Of a DNA stretch of 57,619 nucleotides, positions 1 to 10,206 are shown one piece after another. The translations under genes and the position numbers were made by a program. Origin of the DNA: an uncultured Bacilli bacterium (GTDB taxonomy: Bacteria; Bacillota_I; Bacilli_A; RF39; UBA660). The notes under the pieces are model-generated. The model worked only from the letters and a program-made list of their open reading frames with translations, did no database searches and had not been told where the DNA came from. The stretch's first letter is position 1; every line of letters begins with the position of its first letter. Location: NCBI GenBank assembly GCA_947623935.1, contig CANQIE010000004.1:1-57619 (forward strand). Reading direction: 5' to 3'.

Positions 1-55
1 CTATCATATTTTTTTAACTAGTTTTTTTATTGATGTCTACTCTAAGGGGTGCAGT

Positions 56-1153
56 TCATACATCAGAAGGCTTTTTCATACTTTCTTGAATTAATTCTCT
101 GTTCTTTAATAAACGTTTATCGTCTTTATTTAATAAAATAGCCTGTTCCACATTTTGGAGGGCTTTTTCTTTATCGCCTAAAGTAAAGTAACAAATGGAA
201 AGCAAATCATAAGGAGTACTATCCCAACTAAAAGGCTCATTCATGTAAATTTTTTCATGGTGTTTTATAGTTAAAGCCTTTTCAATATAGGAAATGACTT
301 GAGGATAATTTTTTAATTCATACTGTAAAAAGGCCATTTCCATGTAAGGATCTCTTAAATGAGGTGCTTCTTGAATGGCTTTCTCTAACCACATAATAGC
401 TTCATCATATCTTTTTAAAGCCATGTAACTTCTAGCAATAAAACGCATAGAGGCACATCTTTCTTCTTTCCAAGTAGCCTTTTTACAATGTAAGTGACGA
501 ATTAGTGTATCAATACAATCATTATAACGTTGATGGTACATGTATTCTCTTCCTAAATAGTGAAGATTCCGGTCATCACTAGGATCTTCTTTGACGGATA
601 ATTCAAGTAGAGGAAGATAACTACTACGCGATTTGGAAACATCAGGATAATGGTTTACGGTAATTAAATCCGTCTTTATTTTTTCTTCATGAGGTAGAGA
701 ACAGGTAAGTACTTCGTGTACTGGATGGGTCCATTTATATCCTTTTCGTGCATGTATCTTTTCAATATAGAAATTAACTCTAGGCTTTCCATAATCATCG
801 AAACTCCAATTATAATTATAAAGAAGTCTCGTTGTATTGTTTTTCCAAATCGATTCGAGATTTTTTCTCCATCCCTTTTCTAAGACTTCATCTAAGTCGA
901 TACAGACACATATGTCGGTATCCATGGGGACCATATCAAGCGATAAATTTCTTGCTACATCAAAACGAAAGGGCTCTATTTTCTTCTTTTTGACAATGGC
1001 TCCCCTTTTTCGTAATCGTTTTACGGTATTATCTGTAGAACCAGTATCTAAGACATAGACTTTGTCTGCTTCAAGTACACTATCCATGAAACGGTCTACA
1101 AACTTTTCTTCGTTTTTACTGATCGCATAAACACATATTTTCCTTTTCTTCAT
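56..1153 (-). CDS. Family 2 glycosyltransferase with C-terminal TPR-like repeats
   Basis: N-terminus ICVYAISKNEEKFVDRFMDSV..DTGSTDNTV (GT-A fold) with D-x-D-like CIDLDEVL; C-terminal TPR-like helices. Confidence 0.85.
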   Translation of the reverse strand: MKKRKICVYAISKNEEKFVDRFMDSVLEADKVYVLDTGSTDNTVKRLRKRGAIVKKKKIEPFRFDVARNLSLDMVPMDTDICVCIDLDEVLEKGWRKNLESIWKNNTTRLLYNYNWSFDDYGKPRVNFYIEKIHARKGYKWTHPVHEVLTCSLPHEEKIKTDLITVNHYPDVSKSRSSYLPLLELSVKEDPSDDRNLHYLGREYMYHQRYNDCIDTLIRHLHCKKATWKEERCASMRFIARSYMALKRYDEAIMWLEKAIQEAPHLRDPYMEMAFLQYELKNYPQVISYIEKALTIKHHEKIYMNEPFSWDSTPYDLLSICYFTLGDKEKALQNVEQAILLNKDDKRLLKNRELIQESMKKPSDV

Positions 1154-1254
1154 GCTGTTTCCTCCTCGTATTATAATTTATGAAAGAAAAAAAGGAACGC
1201 TTATAGAAAATGTCCCTTATTTGGTTCCATGCATAAAATAAAAAAGGTGAAACT

Positions 1255-1767
1255 ATGATTTATACAGTTGTAGAAAAAGATTCTTTATATACGATTGCTA
1301 GAAAATTTAATGTAAGTGTAGACGAAATCAAAAAGGTAAATGGCCTTGATAACAATTTGTTACATATTGGTCAAAAGTTAAAGATTCCAAGCCCTGGTGA
1401 AACTCATGTGGGGCTCGATATTTGTGATACTGTTCATCCTTTAGATGATCCTTTATCGAGTGCTAAAAAATACCAAAATTACATCGTTCAGAAAAACGAT
1501 TCACTCTATCAGATTGCAAAAAAGTTTAATACGGATGTTGCTACGCTTATTCATTTAAACGACTTAGAAAATACACTTCTTCATGTGGGACAACTTTTAA
1601 AAATACCCAAAGAAAAAGAAGAAAGTTCTATTATTTATACCGTACAAAAAGGAGATAGTCTCTACGCTATTGCCAAAAAATACCATACCACGGTAGAGCA
1701 TTTACTTTCCTTAAATAAACTTTCTACTACGCTTTTAGAGCCCGGACAAAAACTACAAATATTTTAA
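1255..1767 (+). CDS. Protein of three LysM domains
   Basis: Three repeats of YTV.K.DSLY.IAKKF...V..L..LN.L....L..GQ.LKIP. Confidence 0.9.
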   Translation: MIYTVVEKDSLYTIARKFNVSVDEIKKVNGLDNNLLHIGQKLKIPSPGETHVGLDICDTVHPLDDPLSSAKKYQNYIVQKNDSLYQIAKKFNTDVATLIHLNDLENTLLHVGQLLKIPKEKEESSIIYTVQKGDSLYAIAKKYHTTVEHLLSLNKLSTTLLEPGQKLQIF

Positions 1768-3119
1768 TCTACTTCTTTAATCTGATTCACGATGTAACGC
1801 CACTCTAAAGGACCTGTTACCCCATTCATTTCAATTTTTAGTCGTCTTTGTACTTCTTTAATCACTGTTTCTGTCTTACTATCATAACAGCCACTGGATT
1901 CTGTGCTAGGAAAAGTAGGATCTTGTTTATGTAGCTTTTGTATCATTTTTTGAAGCGCTTCAACATCACTTCCTTGCATCCCCAAAGAAAGAAATCGTCC
2001 GGGATAAATGTAGTCTTTATAAACTAAAACTTCTTCCGGTAAATGATTTAAAATGTTGAGATAAACTTCTTCCATTTTATTCCAGGTTATGGTATCGACT
2101 ATTCCTGTTTTAGGAAGCCTATAAGTATCTTGAAAAGCCATTACCATTGTTTTAGTGTTTTTATCAAAAACAGAGTTTACTTCCAAAAGTGGAATATCTG
2201 GATTGAAATAAGCAATCACTTTCAAATAATAATGAAGGCCACTTACTTCTGGACCAGTAGATCCTTCCTGTTGTTCTAATTCGTATTTGAGTTGTAACTC
2301 TTCTTCTTTAATTCCTTCTGAATAGAGGTCTGAAAGTTTTTTGACACTATTGTAGAGATACTTTATTTTATACCAAGTAGATTTATCGATAATGCCTGTA
2401 ACTTCTAAATTAAAAATATCTTGAAAAGTGCGAATGGCATTCTCCGTCACAATATCGAAAAACTCATGTACCTCCGTAAAAAAAGGAAGCGCTGGATAGT
2501 TATTTCGAATGCGATTTAATTGCCTTTTAATAATACGGATATGCTCACTCATATCGCCTAGTTTTAAAGGTTCTCCTGGATAAGAAGCAATCGAAGGGGC
2601 TACTTTAGCATCTTCAATAATCGTAATGTCACTCCCATAATAATACTTTAAAATCTCTAAAGAGGTCTTTCCTTGTTCTGCTAATTCTTCACTTTGCCAT
2701 TGTAAAAGGCCTTTGCAAGTGGAGGTTTTGCCATCACAGTATTCGGCAAAAAAAGGTTGTATTTGATGATTCTTCACTAAATAGTTATTGAAAAGATGAT
2801 CGACCATTTTACTAACATTTTCATAGATAGAACGGTTTTCAATATATTGCTGGTCAACAGAAGACTGATTGGTAATATCAAAATCATAACCTTTAGAAGG
2901 ATACCATTCTAGATAAATACGATTTAAGGTAAAAGAAATAATTGCTAAAATGTTTGCTTCCAAAGCATTTTCATGCCAAGAAGGATAAAGTTCACTACAA
3001 GCTACATTTTTAATATAACTGATAAAGGGAATCCGTTTGTTCTTGGCTTCTTCATCAGGGAGTCCTAAATGAACCGTAATATCATTAGGAATGACAGGGG
3101 TGGTCACTTGTCTATTCAT
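1764..3119 (-). CDS. Peptidoglycan-binding domain protein, SpoIID/cortex-associated type
   Basis: Repeated PG_binding_1-like motifs (LGMQGSDVEALQKMIQKL; VTGIIDKSTWYKIKYLY) after an N-terminal ITVHLGLPDEEA..SYIKNVACSELYPSW segment. Confidence 0.75.
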   Translation of the reverse strand: MNRQVTTPVIPNDITVHLGLPDEEAKNKRIPFISYIKNVACSELYPSWHENALEANILAIISFTLNRIYLEWYPSKGYDFDITNQSSVDQQYIENRSIYENVSKMVDHLFNNYLVKNHQIQPFFAEYCDGKTSTCKGLLQWQSEELAEQGKTSLEILKYYYGSDITIIEDAKVAPSIASYPGEPLKLGDMSEHIRIIKRQLNRIRNNYPALPFFTEVHEFFDIVTENAIRTFQDIFNLEVTGIIDKSTWYKIKYLYNSVKKLSDLYSEGIKEEELQLKYELEQQEGSTGPEVSGLHYYLKVIAYFNPDIPLLEVNSVFDKNTKTMVMAFQDTYRLPKTGIVDTITWNKMEEVYLNILNHLPEEVLVYKDYIYPGRFLSLGMQGSDVEALQKMIQKLHKQDPTFPSTESSGCYDSKTETVIKEVQRRLKIEMNGVTGPLEWRYIVNQIKEVD

Positions 3120-3663
3120 AAGGTGCCTCCCTAGGAATCATATCCATTTCTAAAAAGGTCGTAACTTGGTCGTACATCTTAGCATAATAGGTTCCTAAAG
3201 AGCGATATTTCTCACTAACTGCCTCTACTAGATAATCTGTACTAGTAGGGTCTTCCTTACTTCTTACTAAAGTGGGTAAAGCGATTGGATTCACTAATCC
3301 ACTTTCGTTAGTTTCACCTTCAAAAAAGATAAATTTTTTCTGATTGATTTCTTTTGAAACAACGATTTTTATTTTATTCAAAGGAATCATTCCTTGAGCA
3401 AGAGTCGTCTTTACTCGTAAAAAGCCATTTCCTTTATGTTCTTCAATAAAATGTTCATACGACTGATAATTAGAAGTTAGATTTTCTTCTTTTAAAGGGA
3501 GTCTAATCGTTAACTCTTGTCCTACTATAAGAAGAGAGGTGGATAAGTGATTTAAATACATGATCTGATCGACAGAGGTTTGATATTTTTGCGCAATGGA
3601 ATAAAGGGTATCTCCTTTTTGCACCGTATAAGTTATCTTTTTAAAAAAATCATTTTCGTTCAT
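3112..3663 (-). CDS. LysM-domain protein, partner of the upstream-overlapping PG-binding protein
   Basis: ITYTVQKGDTLYSIAQKYQTSVDQIMYLNHL; overlaps the next gene by 8 nt. Confidence 0.85.
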   Translation of the reverse strand: MNENDFFKKITYTVQKGDTLYSIAQKYQTSVDQIMYLNHLSTSLLIVGQELTIRLPLKEENLTSNYQSYEHFIEEHKGNGFLRVKTTLAQGMIPLNKIKIVVSKEINQKKFIFFEGETNESGLVNPIALPTLVRSKEDPTSTDYLVEAVSEKYRSLGTYYAKMYDQVTTFLEMDMIPREAPYE

Positions 3664-3694
3664 TTTTTCATCCTCAATAAAAGTGTATGTTTAA

Positions 3695-3730
3695 AAAAAG
3701 AAAACTTCTACCTTTTTAGATAGAAGCTTT
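3695..3730 (-). terminator. Rho-independent terminator of the collagen-like gene
   Basis: Minus strand GCTTCTA-loop-TAGAAG followed by TTTTCTTTTTTT. Confidence 0.7.
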
Positions 3731-3734
3731 AGAA

Positions 3735-4610
3735 TCAATCTAAGTATTCGAAAATGACCGAAACTAAAGGATTGGCTACATAGGAACGGGTGTTAATATT
3801 ATCAATGCTAGGACTTTTCAAATAAATAGTCCCTTTCGATAAGTTCACTAATTCGACTTGTTGACTCACATCACTAATGACAAAGAGGCCTTGACCTACT
3901 AATTGGGTAATTTGACTATCGTAAATAAACCTACTAGATCCAGCATAGATCGTTTCTTCTCCTACTCTTCGTAAACCAATAGACACAATATCCGTTTGTT
4001 CATCAAAAGAGCTACTAGAATTGACATAGGCATTGACGATAAAAGTGACTTTATAAACACCTTCTTTGGAAAATTGAATTAGGCCGGAAGTACTTGTCAA
4101 GTTGTATTGGTTGGTGTTATCAAGTTCTTCTCTCGTGATAGGAATTCTTCCATTAGCATTTACTTCGTATCCTTCAGGAGAGACATTGTTGTTGTAGGTT
4201 GTGAAATAAGCCATACTGATGACTTGTGGACCTGTTGGCCCTGTGGGTCCCATAGGTCCTTCCGGTCCTCTTAAACCAGGATCCCCTTTTTCACCTTGCT
4301 GTCCCATAGGTCCCTCTGGCCCTATAAGTCCTTGCTCACCCTGTTCTCCTTTTTCTCCAGTATCTCCCTTTTCTCCCTTAGGTCCCTGAATCTTTCCTAC
4401 ATTCTGCCAATGGTCCGTATTCCATACATACAAATCACCATTTACTAAATAAGATTCTCCTGTAACGCCTTCTGGATGTGCATCTTCTAAATCCGATACA
4501 TCATCGTATGAACCTTGAATACTTACCGCACTTCCTTCTGGTCCTCTAGGCCCTGTTGGGCCTTGTGGAATCGTAAGATTTAAAAGATAATTTCTAACAT
4601 TTTGATCCAT
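3735..4610 (-). CDS. Collagen-like repeat protein with C-terminal BclA/C1q-like domain
   Basis: [29 protein letters not shown] and [14 protein letters not shown] triplets followed by a beta-rich C-terminal domain. Confidence 0.85.
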   Translation of the reverse strand: MDQNVRNYLLNLTIPQGPTGPRGPEGSAVSIQGSYDDVSDLEDAHPEGVTGESYLVNGDLYVWNTDHWQNVGKIQGPKGEKGDTGEKGEQGEQGLIGPEGPMGQQGEKGDPGLRGPEGPMGPTGPTGPQVISMAYFTTYNNNVSPEGYEVNANGRIPITREELDNTNQYNLTSTSGLIQFSKEGVYKVTFIVNAYVNSSSSFDEQTDIVSIGLRRVGEETIYAGSSRFIYDSQITQLVGQGLFVISDVSQQVELVNLSKGTIYLKSPSIDNINTRSYVANPLVSVIFEYLD

Positions 4611-4634
4611 GGTAGAACAACCTCTTAAAGACGA

Positions 4635-5075
4635 TTACGCATTATCTCCGGTAGGTCCTGTAGGTCCTTGAGGCAACGTTAAATTAAGTAAGTAATCCGT
4701 TCCTTGCAAAACGATTTCAGCCGAAGCATCTTCTCCTGGACCAGTCGTGGTAACTGTTCCAATTCGTAAAGTCGGCATAGCTCCTTCCGGAATCGTAAAG
4801 TTTAAAACAGCCGCATTTTCAGTCCCTACATTTTCCACTGCTGCAGGTGTTCCAGCCGTGGCAGTCGTAACTGTTCCAACCGAGATTGTAGCGGCATCTC
4901 CGGTTGGTCCTGTAGGCCCCGTTGGTCCAGTTGGTCCAACAAAACCCATTCCAGGAAGGCCTTGCGGTCCTGTTGGTCCCGTTGCCCCTGTTGGTCCTGC
5001 TATAAAGCAGAAAGGTGGAAATGGACGTTGATTTGATTCATTATTATTACAATTCATATTCATAACTCCTTTCAC
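4635..5075 (-). CDS. Collagen-like exosporium-type protein
   Basis: MNCNNNESNQRPFPPFCFIAGPTGATGPTGPQGLPG with G-X-Y repeats. Confidence 0.8.
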   Translation of the reverse strand: MKGVMNMNCNNNESNQRPFPPFCFIAGPTGATGPTGPQGLPGMGFVGPTGPTGPTGPTGDAATISVGTVTTATAGTPAAVENVGTENAAVLNFTIPEGAMPTLRIGTVTTTGPGEDASAEIVLQGTDYLLNLTLPQGPTGPTGDNA

Positions 5076-5117
5076 CCGTAATATATGAGGGACGAAAGTT
5101 TTTTCTTATTACATCAG

Positions 5118-5594
5118 TCACTGTTTCACTAAATTATTTTCTATTTCTTTCACATTACTCCTACCAATGAGCCAATCCATAGAATAACCATACTTCTCTG
5201 CTAATTTCTTTAACATTAATGTTTGCATATAATTTTTACGACGAGGATTTTTATATTCCGAATACGTTGTATTTTGAATACCTAATACTTTAGCGATTTT
5301 TCTTCCGTTAACGTGTTGTTCTTTTTCTAAAATATCTAAACGACTTGCCATAATGTTCTTATCGATGGTAGCCATCTTGATTAAGTGATCGCATCTATTG
5401 ATATCGGTAAGACGACATACATAATCCATACTTAAGTTTAATGCTTCACAATAATAGAAAAGTTTGAGTAGTTTAATATTCGCAATTTCCGCTTCAATAT
5501 TAGCATATCCACCTCTACTCACATGCATGTATCCTGCTACTTCTACTTGTTTTAAATCTCTATTATCTCTAATCTCCTTAAACCGGTATTCCAT
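5118..5594 (-). CDS. XRE-family helix-turn-helix protein, apparently with two HTH regions
   Basis: FKEIRDNRDLKQVEVAGYMHVSRGGYANIE and a second HTH-like segment GRKIAKVLGIQNTTYSEYKN. Confidence 0.75.
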   Translation of the reverse strand: MEYRFKEIRDNRDLKQVEVAGYMHVSRGGYANIEAEIANIKLLKLFYYCEALNLSMDYVCRLTDINRCDHLIKMATIDKNIMASRLDILEKEQHVNGRKIAKVLGIQNTTYSEYKNPRRKNYMQTLMLKKLAEKYGYSMDWLIGRSNVKEIENNLVKQ

Positions 5595-5735
5595 CGTACA
5601 TCACCTATTATCATTTTTACATGAAAACTTGGTAAATTTTTCCTTTGCAAATTAATATGAAACAGCACTTTTTTAATTTTTTTCTATATAAAAATATCCT
5701 TTTCTTTTCAAAGAGCTTTATTTTCTTAATAAAAT

Positions 5736-5784
5736 AAAAAGAAAGCACAAGTTAACTATTTGTAAACCTATGCTTTCTTTTTTT
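5736..5784. terminator. Probable bidirectional terminator hairpin
   Basis: AAAGAAAGCA...TGCTTTCTTT flanked by A and T tracts. Confidence 0.6.
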
Positions 5785-5864
5785 AAATAGTATAAATTAA
5801 TTTTTTTAAATTTGATTCTTTTCTTTTCATGTTCGTCCTCTAGAAACATTTAATCTTAAGACTT

Positions 5865-6752
5865 TTACTTCTTTTTCCTTTTCATATAGACATAATTTTG
5901 TAATTCGGGATGACTTCTAAAAAAGGAATCTTTTTCTTTCTCTTTCTCCATTCCTTCAAATAAGTCTTTTACCAAATACTGATTTAAGAACTGATTCATA
6001 GTGCTTCCTTCAAAAAAAGGGGACTTCATCACTTCGATATTATGCATCATAATTCCAGATAAAAGAGCTTTTTTAGAGAGCAAAAGATTTGCTTCTTGAT
6101 CGTATAGCCACGTAACAGGTTCTACTTTTAGATAATAGATTTGCCCTTTAGCAATAACACGACCTAATGTAAGATGAACAGGAAAAGATCGAGGGGCACA
6201 AAAACGAATATATTTTTCGTCTTTCCTCTGATCCAATTTGGTATATTCCTCCATTTGAATTAATTCAAGATAAGTATCCGATCCTATATTCTTATTTATC
6301 GTATAAGTTTTTCCCGTAGGAACTAACGATCCTTCTTGATACCTTTTTTCTAGTTCATCGTTTTCGTTCTCTGATACTGCATATTGAGGATAACTTCCAT
6401 AATTTACATTTAGAACTCCTAAATCATCCCTATATCCTTTTTTTAAAACTTCTTCCATTCCTACAAAAGGTAAAAGAAGAGGTCTTATGGCAGGAATTTT
6501 ATTTTGAGGAAATTCGTTAAATGCATAAGCCCAAGTATCGGAAATATAGATAGGCTCGCAAACGGAGGAAGAAAAACGATAAATGGTACTGGTCCAATAC
6601 TTGGTTGTTCTATCATTGTAATTACCCACAGATCCCCCTGTCAAAGCAACTAAATCGGTTCCAGAACAAAAGGCTCCATGTTTCTCTATAATCGATAATT
6701 TATTGAGCATAATTTGGTCATCACTAGGTAAAGTAAGATGATAACAATTCAT
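5865..6752 (-). CDS. Conserved-looking hypothetical protein
   Basis: Long ORF with ribosome-binding-site-like AGGGGG upstream; YWTSTIYRF..PIYISDTWAYAF..IPAIRPLLLPF resembles phage/surface-type tryptophan-rich domains, family not identified. Confidence 0.6.
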   Translation of the reverse strand: MNCYHLTLPSDDQIMLNKLSIIEKHGAFCSGTDLVALTGGSVGNYNDRTTKYWTSTIYRFSSSVCEPIYISDTWAYAFNEFPQNKIPAIRPLLLPFVGMEEVLKKGYRDDLGVLNVNYGSYPQYAVSENENDELEKRYQEGSLVPTGKTYTINKNIGSDTYLELIQMEEYTKLDQRKDEKYIRFCAPRSFPVHLTLGRVIAKGQIYYLKVEPVTWLYDQEANLLLSKKALLSGIMMHNIEVMKSPFFEGSTMNQFLNQYLVKDLFEGMEKEKEKDSFFRSHPELQNYVYMKRKKK

Positions 6753-6825
6753 TTTAGATTCCCCCTAAAACTTCCTTTATTCTAACATAAGCCTTCTTTT
6801 TGCGCAAGAAAAAAGGACTCATCAT

Positions 6826-7632
6826 TTAGTCCTCTTCTCTTACATTAAAGGCCATACCTAATACAAAAATATAGGCTAATAGGTAAACCCAAAACATAAG
6901 AATCAAAATATTAGCAATACTTCCATAAAAGACATCGTAATTCATAAACATATCCACATAGATGGAGTAAATTTCTGTTGCAATCAACCATCCAAAAGAG
7001 GCCACTAAAGCACCCGGTGTCATCTCTTTTGCTTTTACCTTTCCATCAGGCGCTAGGAAATAAAGGGCTTTGATTAAAAGATAAATCAAGAAGAGCGATA
7101 AAGGGTATTTTAAAAAATGATAAACCGTTAGAACAAAGGAATTAATTTTGGCATTGGATATAAAGAGTAAAATGGAGTTTACGATTTGATCTCCAAAAGC
7201 GGGTACCAATAAGACAAAAACCAACAAGAGTACTAAGATAATGGTCATAAGCAAGGCTTTAGCTCTTGAAAGTAAGTAATTTTTATCTTCGAAATGGTAG
7301 ATACTATTCGAAGCAATAATCATGGAATGAGTCCCATTGGAAGCAAGAAGTAAAGCAGACGCATAGAAAATTATCATGTTCACTCCTACTTCTTTAGCGG
7401 TTAGAATAGGTAAAATCATATCGACCACTTGGGAAGGAATGACTTTCGACAGAGTCACTTCTAACTCTGCTAGAGGAATCTGAAACTGTCCTGCAATAGA
7501 ACCAATAATAGCAACTAATGGAATTATCGATAAGACAAAGAAAAAGGCGAGTTGTCCTGGAAGAATGCGCATCTCAGGTCTTAAAATCGTCTTTACTACT
7601 TTCTCTATAAAACGCTGGATACGCTTCTTCAA
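6826..7632 (-). CDS. YihY/BrkB-family inner membrane protein
   Basis: LAFFFVLSIIPLVAIIGSIA; FGWLIATEIYSIYVDMFMNYDVFYGSIANILILMFWVYLLAYIFVLGMAFN. Confidence 0.9.
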   Translation of the reverse strand: MKKRIQRFIEKVVKTILRPEMRILPGQLAFFFVLSIIPLVAIIGSIAGQFQIPLAELEVTLSKVIPSQVVDMILPILTAKEVGVNMIIFYASALLLASNGTHSMIIASNSIYHFEDKNYLLSRAKALLMTIILVLLLVFVLLVPAFGDQIVNSILLFISNAKINSFVLTVYHFLKYPLSLFLIYLLIKALYFLAPDGKVKAKEMTPGALVASFGWLIATEIYSIYVDMFMNYDVFYGSIANILILMFWVYLLAYIFVLGMAFNVREED

Positions 7633-7648
7633 GGTCTCATCCTTCTTT

Positions 7649-9685
7649 CTATTTTTCTTCTTTGTGCTCTCTCATAGCAAGGGTTGCTTCGTTAATCGCA
7701 TCATCAATTAATTTGATATCATCGGTAATCATACTATAACCAATCGCAGCCCCAAATCCATGTGGTAATTCTTTTAATTCTTTGGTTAGCTTTTTCGTAT
7801 AAGTAATTACTTGTTGTTCACTATAACCTACTAAATAAATTAAGAACTCATTTCCATCGGTTCTAATGATCTCACTATTTTCAAGTTGGGTATTTACTAA
7901 GATACCAGCAGCCTTGATAATGAGTTCATCTCCTGCTTCATGTCCATAATTATCGTTTACGTATTTAACGTTATTCAAATCAATAATCACAATCGATTGA
8001 GGATATACCTGGTTTTCATCCCAAGAAGCAATATTTAAGTTCAAATAATTACGGTTCTTAAGAGAGGTCAACATATCGGTATATTTTCTACGATCTTCTT
8101 TACGTACTTCTTTAACTTTCTTTTTCTTCTTTAAGAATAAGTATAAAGCAAGGAGTACTAGTAAAGGTAATAGAATTGCTCCTAAGACAATGAAGTATAA
8201 CTGTTCAAACGTCGTACGTTCTAACAAGGTCTTATTTAAGTTATTAAGTCCCGTATTACGGTAGTTATAGTAAGAATTCGTATTAATGATGTGGTTAAAC
8301 AATTGATAGAAGGTATCGTCTTCGGTCTTTACCATAAACTTGTAATCGTTTGTCATATAGTTTTCATATAACACTTCGTAATCTTTGAAAATCGTATTGC
8401 GGTTATACAAATAAATTTCACGATCTACCACGATTAAATTGTCGTTTGATGTTAATTCATTGATGGATGTAAATTCTTGGATATTTGCTCTACTATTGTC
8501 TTTAAAGTAATTAAACAATGCATCGTTTTTGATCATGTTGATTTTACTTCCTTTAAGACTTTCAAAAGAAGTAACGGTTTTTTCAAATGCTGTCTTTCCT
8601 AATACTACGTATTTTTCAATAAATGGTGATATGGTCTCGGTATAATGATCATTCGATGAATTATCATAATTGAAGTAGATATCTACTTCTCCTTGACTAA
8701 TGGCATTCTTTAGCTTTTCCATAGAATCATACTTACGATATGTAAATTCAATTCCAGTAAGTCTTGCCATACGTTCGATGTATTCACCAGCAATTCCTTC
8801 TACTTTGTTATCAATGGATACTTCGTATGGAGCATTTTCTACATATCCATAAATATAGTTTTTAGAAATTAGATCGGCTCTTGTTTTATCGTTGATGTTG
8901 TTTTGCTCAATATAGTAATTTAAATACGCTTTGTTGTAGGCACTTACATAATAATTCTTTTTCCAGCGATCAAAGTATTTCGATAAAATTTCGTTTAATC
9001 TTGCATCTTCTTCTTTATCGCTTAAAGAAAGTACAATCTTTTTACTTAATTCAGTAAAAGAATAATTAATCTTATAACCGGTCGTTTTGATGGTTTCTTC
9101 TAAGTAGGTGATCTTTGGCATAATCATCATGTCAATGGTTCCATTTTCAAGAGATGCACGCATCGCATCCATGGTATCATACGATTCAAGGGTAAGATTA
9201 CTGGCTGTTTTTAAGTAGTAACTAACTTCGGCATAATCACTTGTTAAAACACCAATGGTCTTGCTCTTGATATCGGAAATTGTATTGATTTTAGTATTGG
9301 TTTTAGAAACCAGAACATAATAATCTTCCGCAATTAAAATATCCTTATTTGTTAGAGTATCTTCATTGTTTAAAAGACGAATCCGATAACCATTACTTTG
9401 GGTAGAACTAGTGCTAAGATAAGGAAGTTTATTAAACTCTAAGCCTGTTGCACTTTCAAAATCGGCTAGGAATTGGAAAAGCACTCCACTTCCATTTATT
9501 CCAAATAAAGGTAAGTCATTGATAATTTCAAAATCGACCTTGGTACTCGAATGTTCTTCTAACCATCTTTTTTCGGTAACATTTAAACTCGTTTCACTAT
9601 CTTCGTAGTTAAAATAGTAAAAGACCCCTACAAAAGTAGCTAAGGCAATTAGAATCGGGATGATAATAAATAATTTCTTTTTCAT
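7649..9685 (-). CDS. Tandem SBP_bac_3-like sensor coupled to a GGDEF-type domain
   Basis: Two extracellular solute-binding-like domains, TM segment LYFIVLGAILLPLLVLLALYLFLKKKKK, then YTDMLTSLKNRNYLN...IVIIDLNNVKYVNDNYGHEAGDELI...IIRTDGNEFLIYL. Confidence 0.85.
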   Translation of the reverse strand: MKKKLFIIIPILIALATFVGVFYYFNYEDSETSLNVTEKRWLEEHSSTKVDFEIINDLPLFGINGSGVLFQFLADFESATGLEFNKLPYLSTSSTQSNGYRIRLLNNEDTLTNKDILIAEDYYVLVSKTNTKINTISDIKSKTIGVLTSDYAEVSYYLKTASNLTLESYDTMDAMRASLENGTIDMMIMPKITYLEETIKTTGYKINYSFTELSKKIVLSLSDKEEDARLNEILSKYFDRWKKNYYVSAYNKAYLNYYIEQNNINDKTRADLISKNYIYGYVENAPYEVSIDNKVEGIAGEYIERMARLTGIEFTYRKYDSMEKLKNAISQGEVDIYFNYDNSSNDHYTETISPFIEKYVVLGKTAFEKTVTSFESLKGSKINMIKNDALFNYFKDNSRANIQEFTSINELTSNDNLIVVDREIYLYNRNTIFKDYEVLYENYMTNDYKFMVKTEDDTFYQLFNHIINTNSYYNYRNTGLNNLNKTLLERTTFEQLYFIVLGAILLPLLVLLALYLFLKKKKKVKEVRKEDRRKYTDMLTSLKNRNYLNLNIASWDENQVYPQSIVIIDLNNVKYVNDNYGHEAGDELIIKAAGILVNTQLENSEIIRTDGNEFLIYLVGYSEQQVITYTKKLTKELKELPHGFGAAIGYSMITDDIKLIDDAINEATLAMREHKEEK

Positions 9686-10149
9686 TATTCAGTCACCCTA
9701 TCTTTAGTCCATACGAACTCACTACTGGTTTTATGTTTAGAAGCAATCACAGGAAAGTCTGTTTTTTCTTTATCTTCTTTACTGACAATGAGTTGAAAAT
9801 CATAGAAAGATTTTTGATCATCCGTAAATTCATCTAAAACTAATTTCCCTAACGATTTTGCTTGATCGGTCGTGGCATCATTTGAAACAGTTACTGAAAC
9901 TTTGACTAAAAGACATTTCTCATCGGTTGAAACACTACTAACAAATTTTTGATTTTCTAGACTTTCTTTTACTTTTTGATACGTTTCACTAGCAATGGGA
10001 TGAAGATCCTTACCCTCATCTCTTCCATAGCAAATATCACTTTCATTATTGGTTACTAATAAGGAATAGGCAAAATGACCTGCCACCACTAAAATAATAA
10101 AAACAAGGATAGCAGCAAGCGTCATTTTATATTGTTTAATAAATTTCAT
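9685..10149 (-). CDS. Membrane-anchored hypothetical protein
   Basis: N-terminal TM segment MTLAAILVFIILVVAGHFAYSL; abuts the downstream GGDEF gene. Confidence 0.7.
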   Translation of the reverse strand: MKFIKQYKMTLAAILVFIILVVAGHFAYSLLVTNNESDICYGRDEGKDLHPIASETYQKVKESLENQKFVSSVSTDEKCLLVKVSVTVSNDATTDQAKSLGKLVLDEFTDDQKSFYDFQLIVSKEDKEKTDFPVIASKHKTSSEFVWTKDRVTE

Positions 10150-10206
10150 TCTTCCACCTCTTTATTGTAGTTCTATTATACAATAAGTTTCAGGGTTATG
10201 CAATTC

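Noticed and set aside
837-1058. Plus-strand 73-aa ORF
   Set aside because: Antisense shadow of the glycosyltransferase gene; no SD or recognisable domain. Same reasoning applies to most opposite-strand ORFs in the track (e.g. 4747-5031, 39608-39919, 40707-41129, 49083-49307, 49614-49988).
4860-5000. Regular short repeats (GGTCCNGTTGGTCC), possible CRISPR or VNTR
   Set aside because: In-frame Gly-Pro-Thr collagen codons within a CDS; no spacers of constant length and no cas genes.
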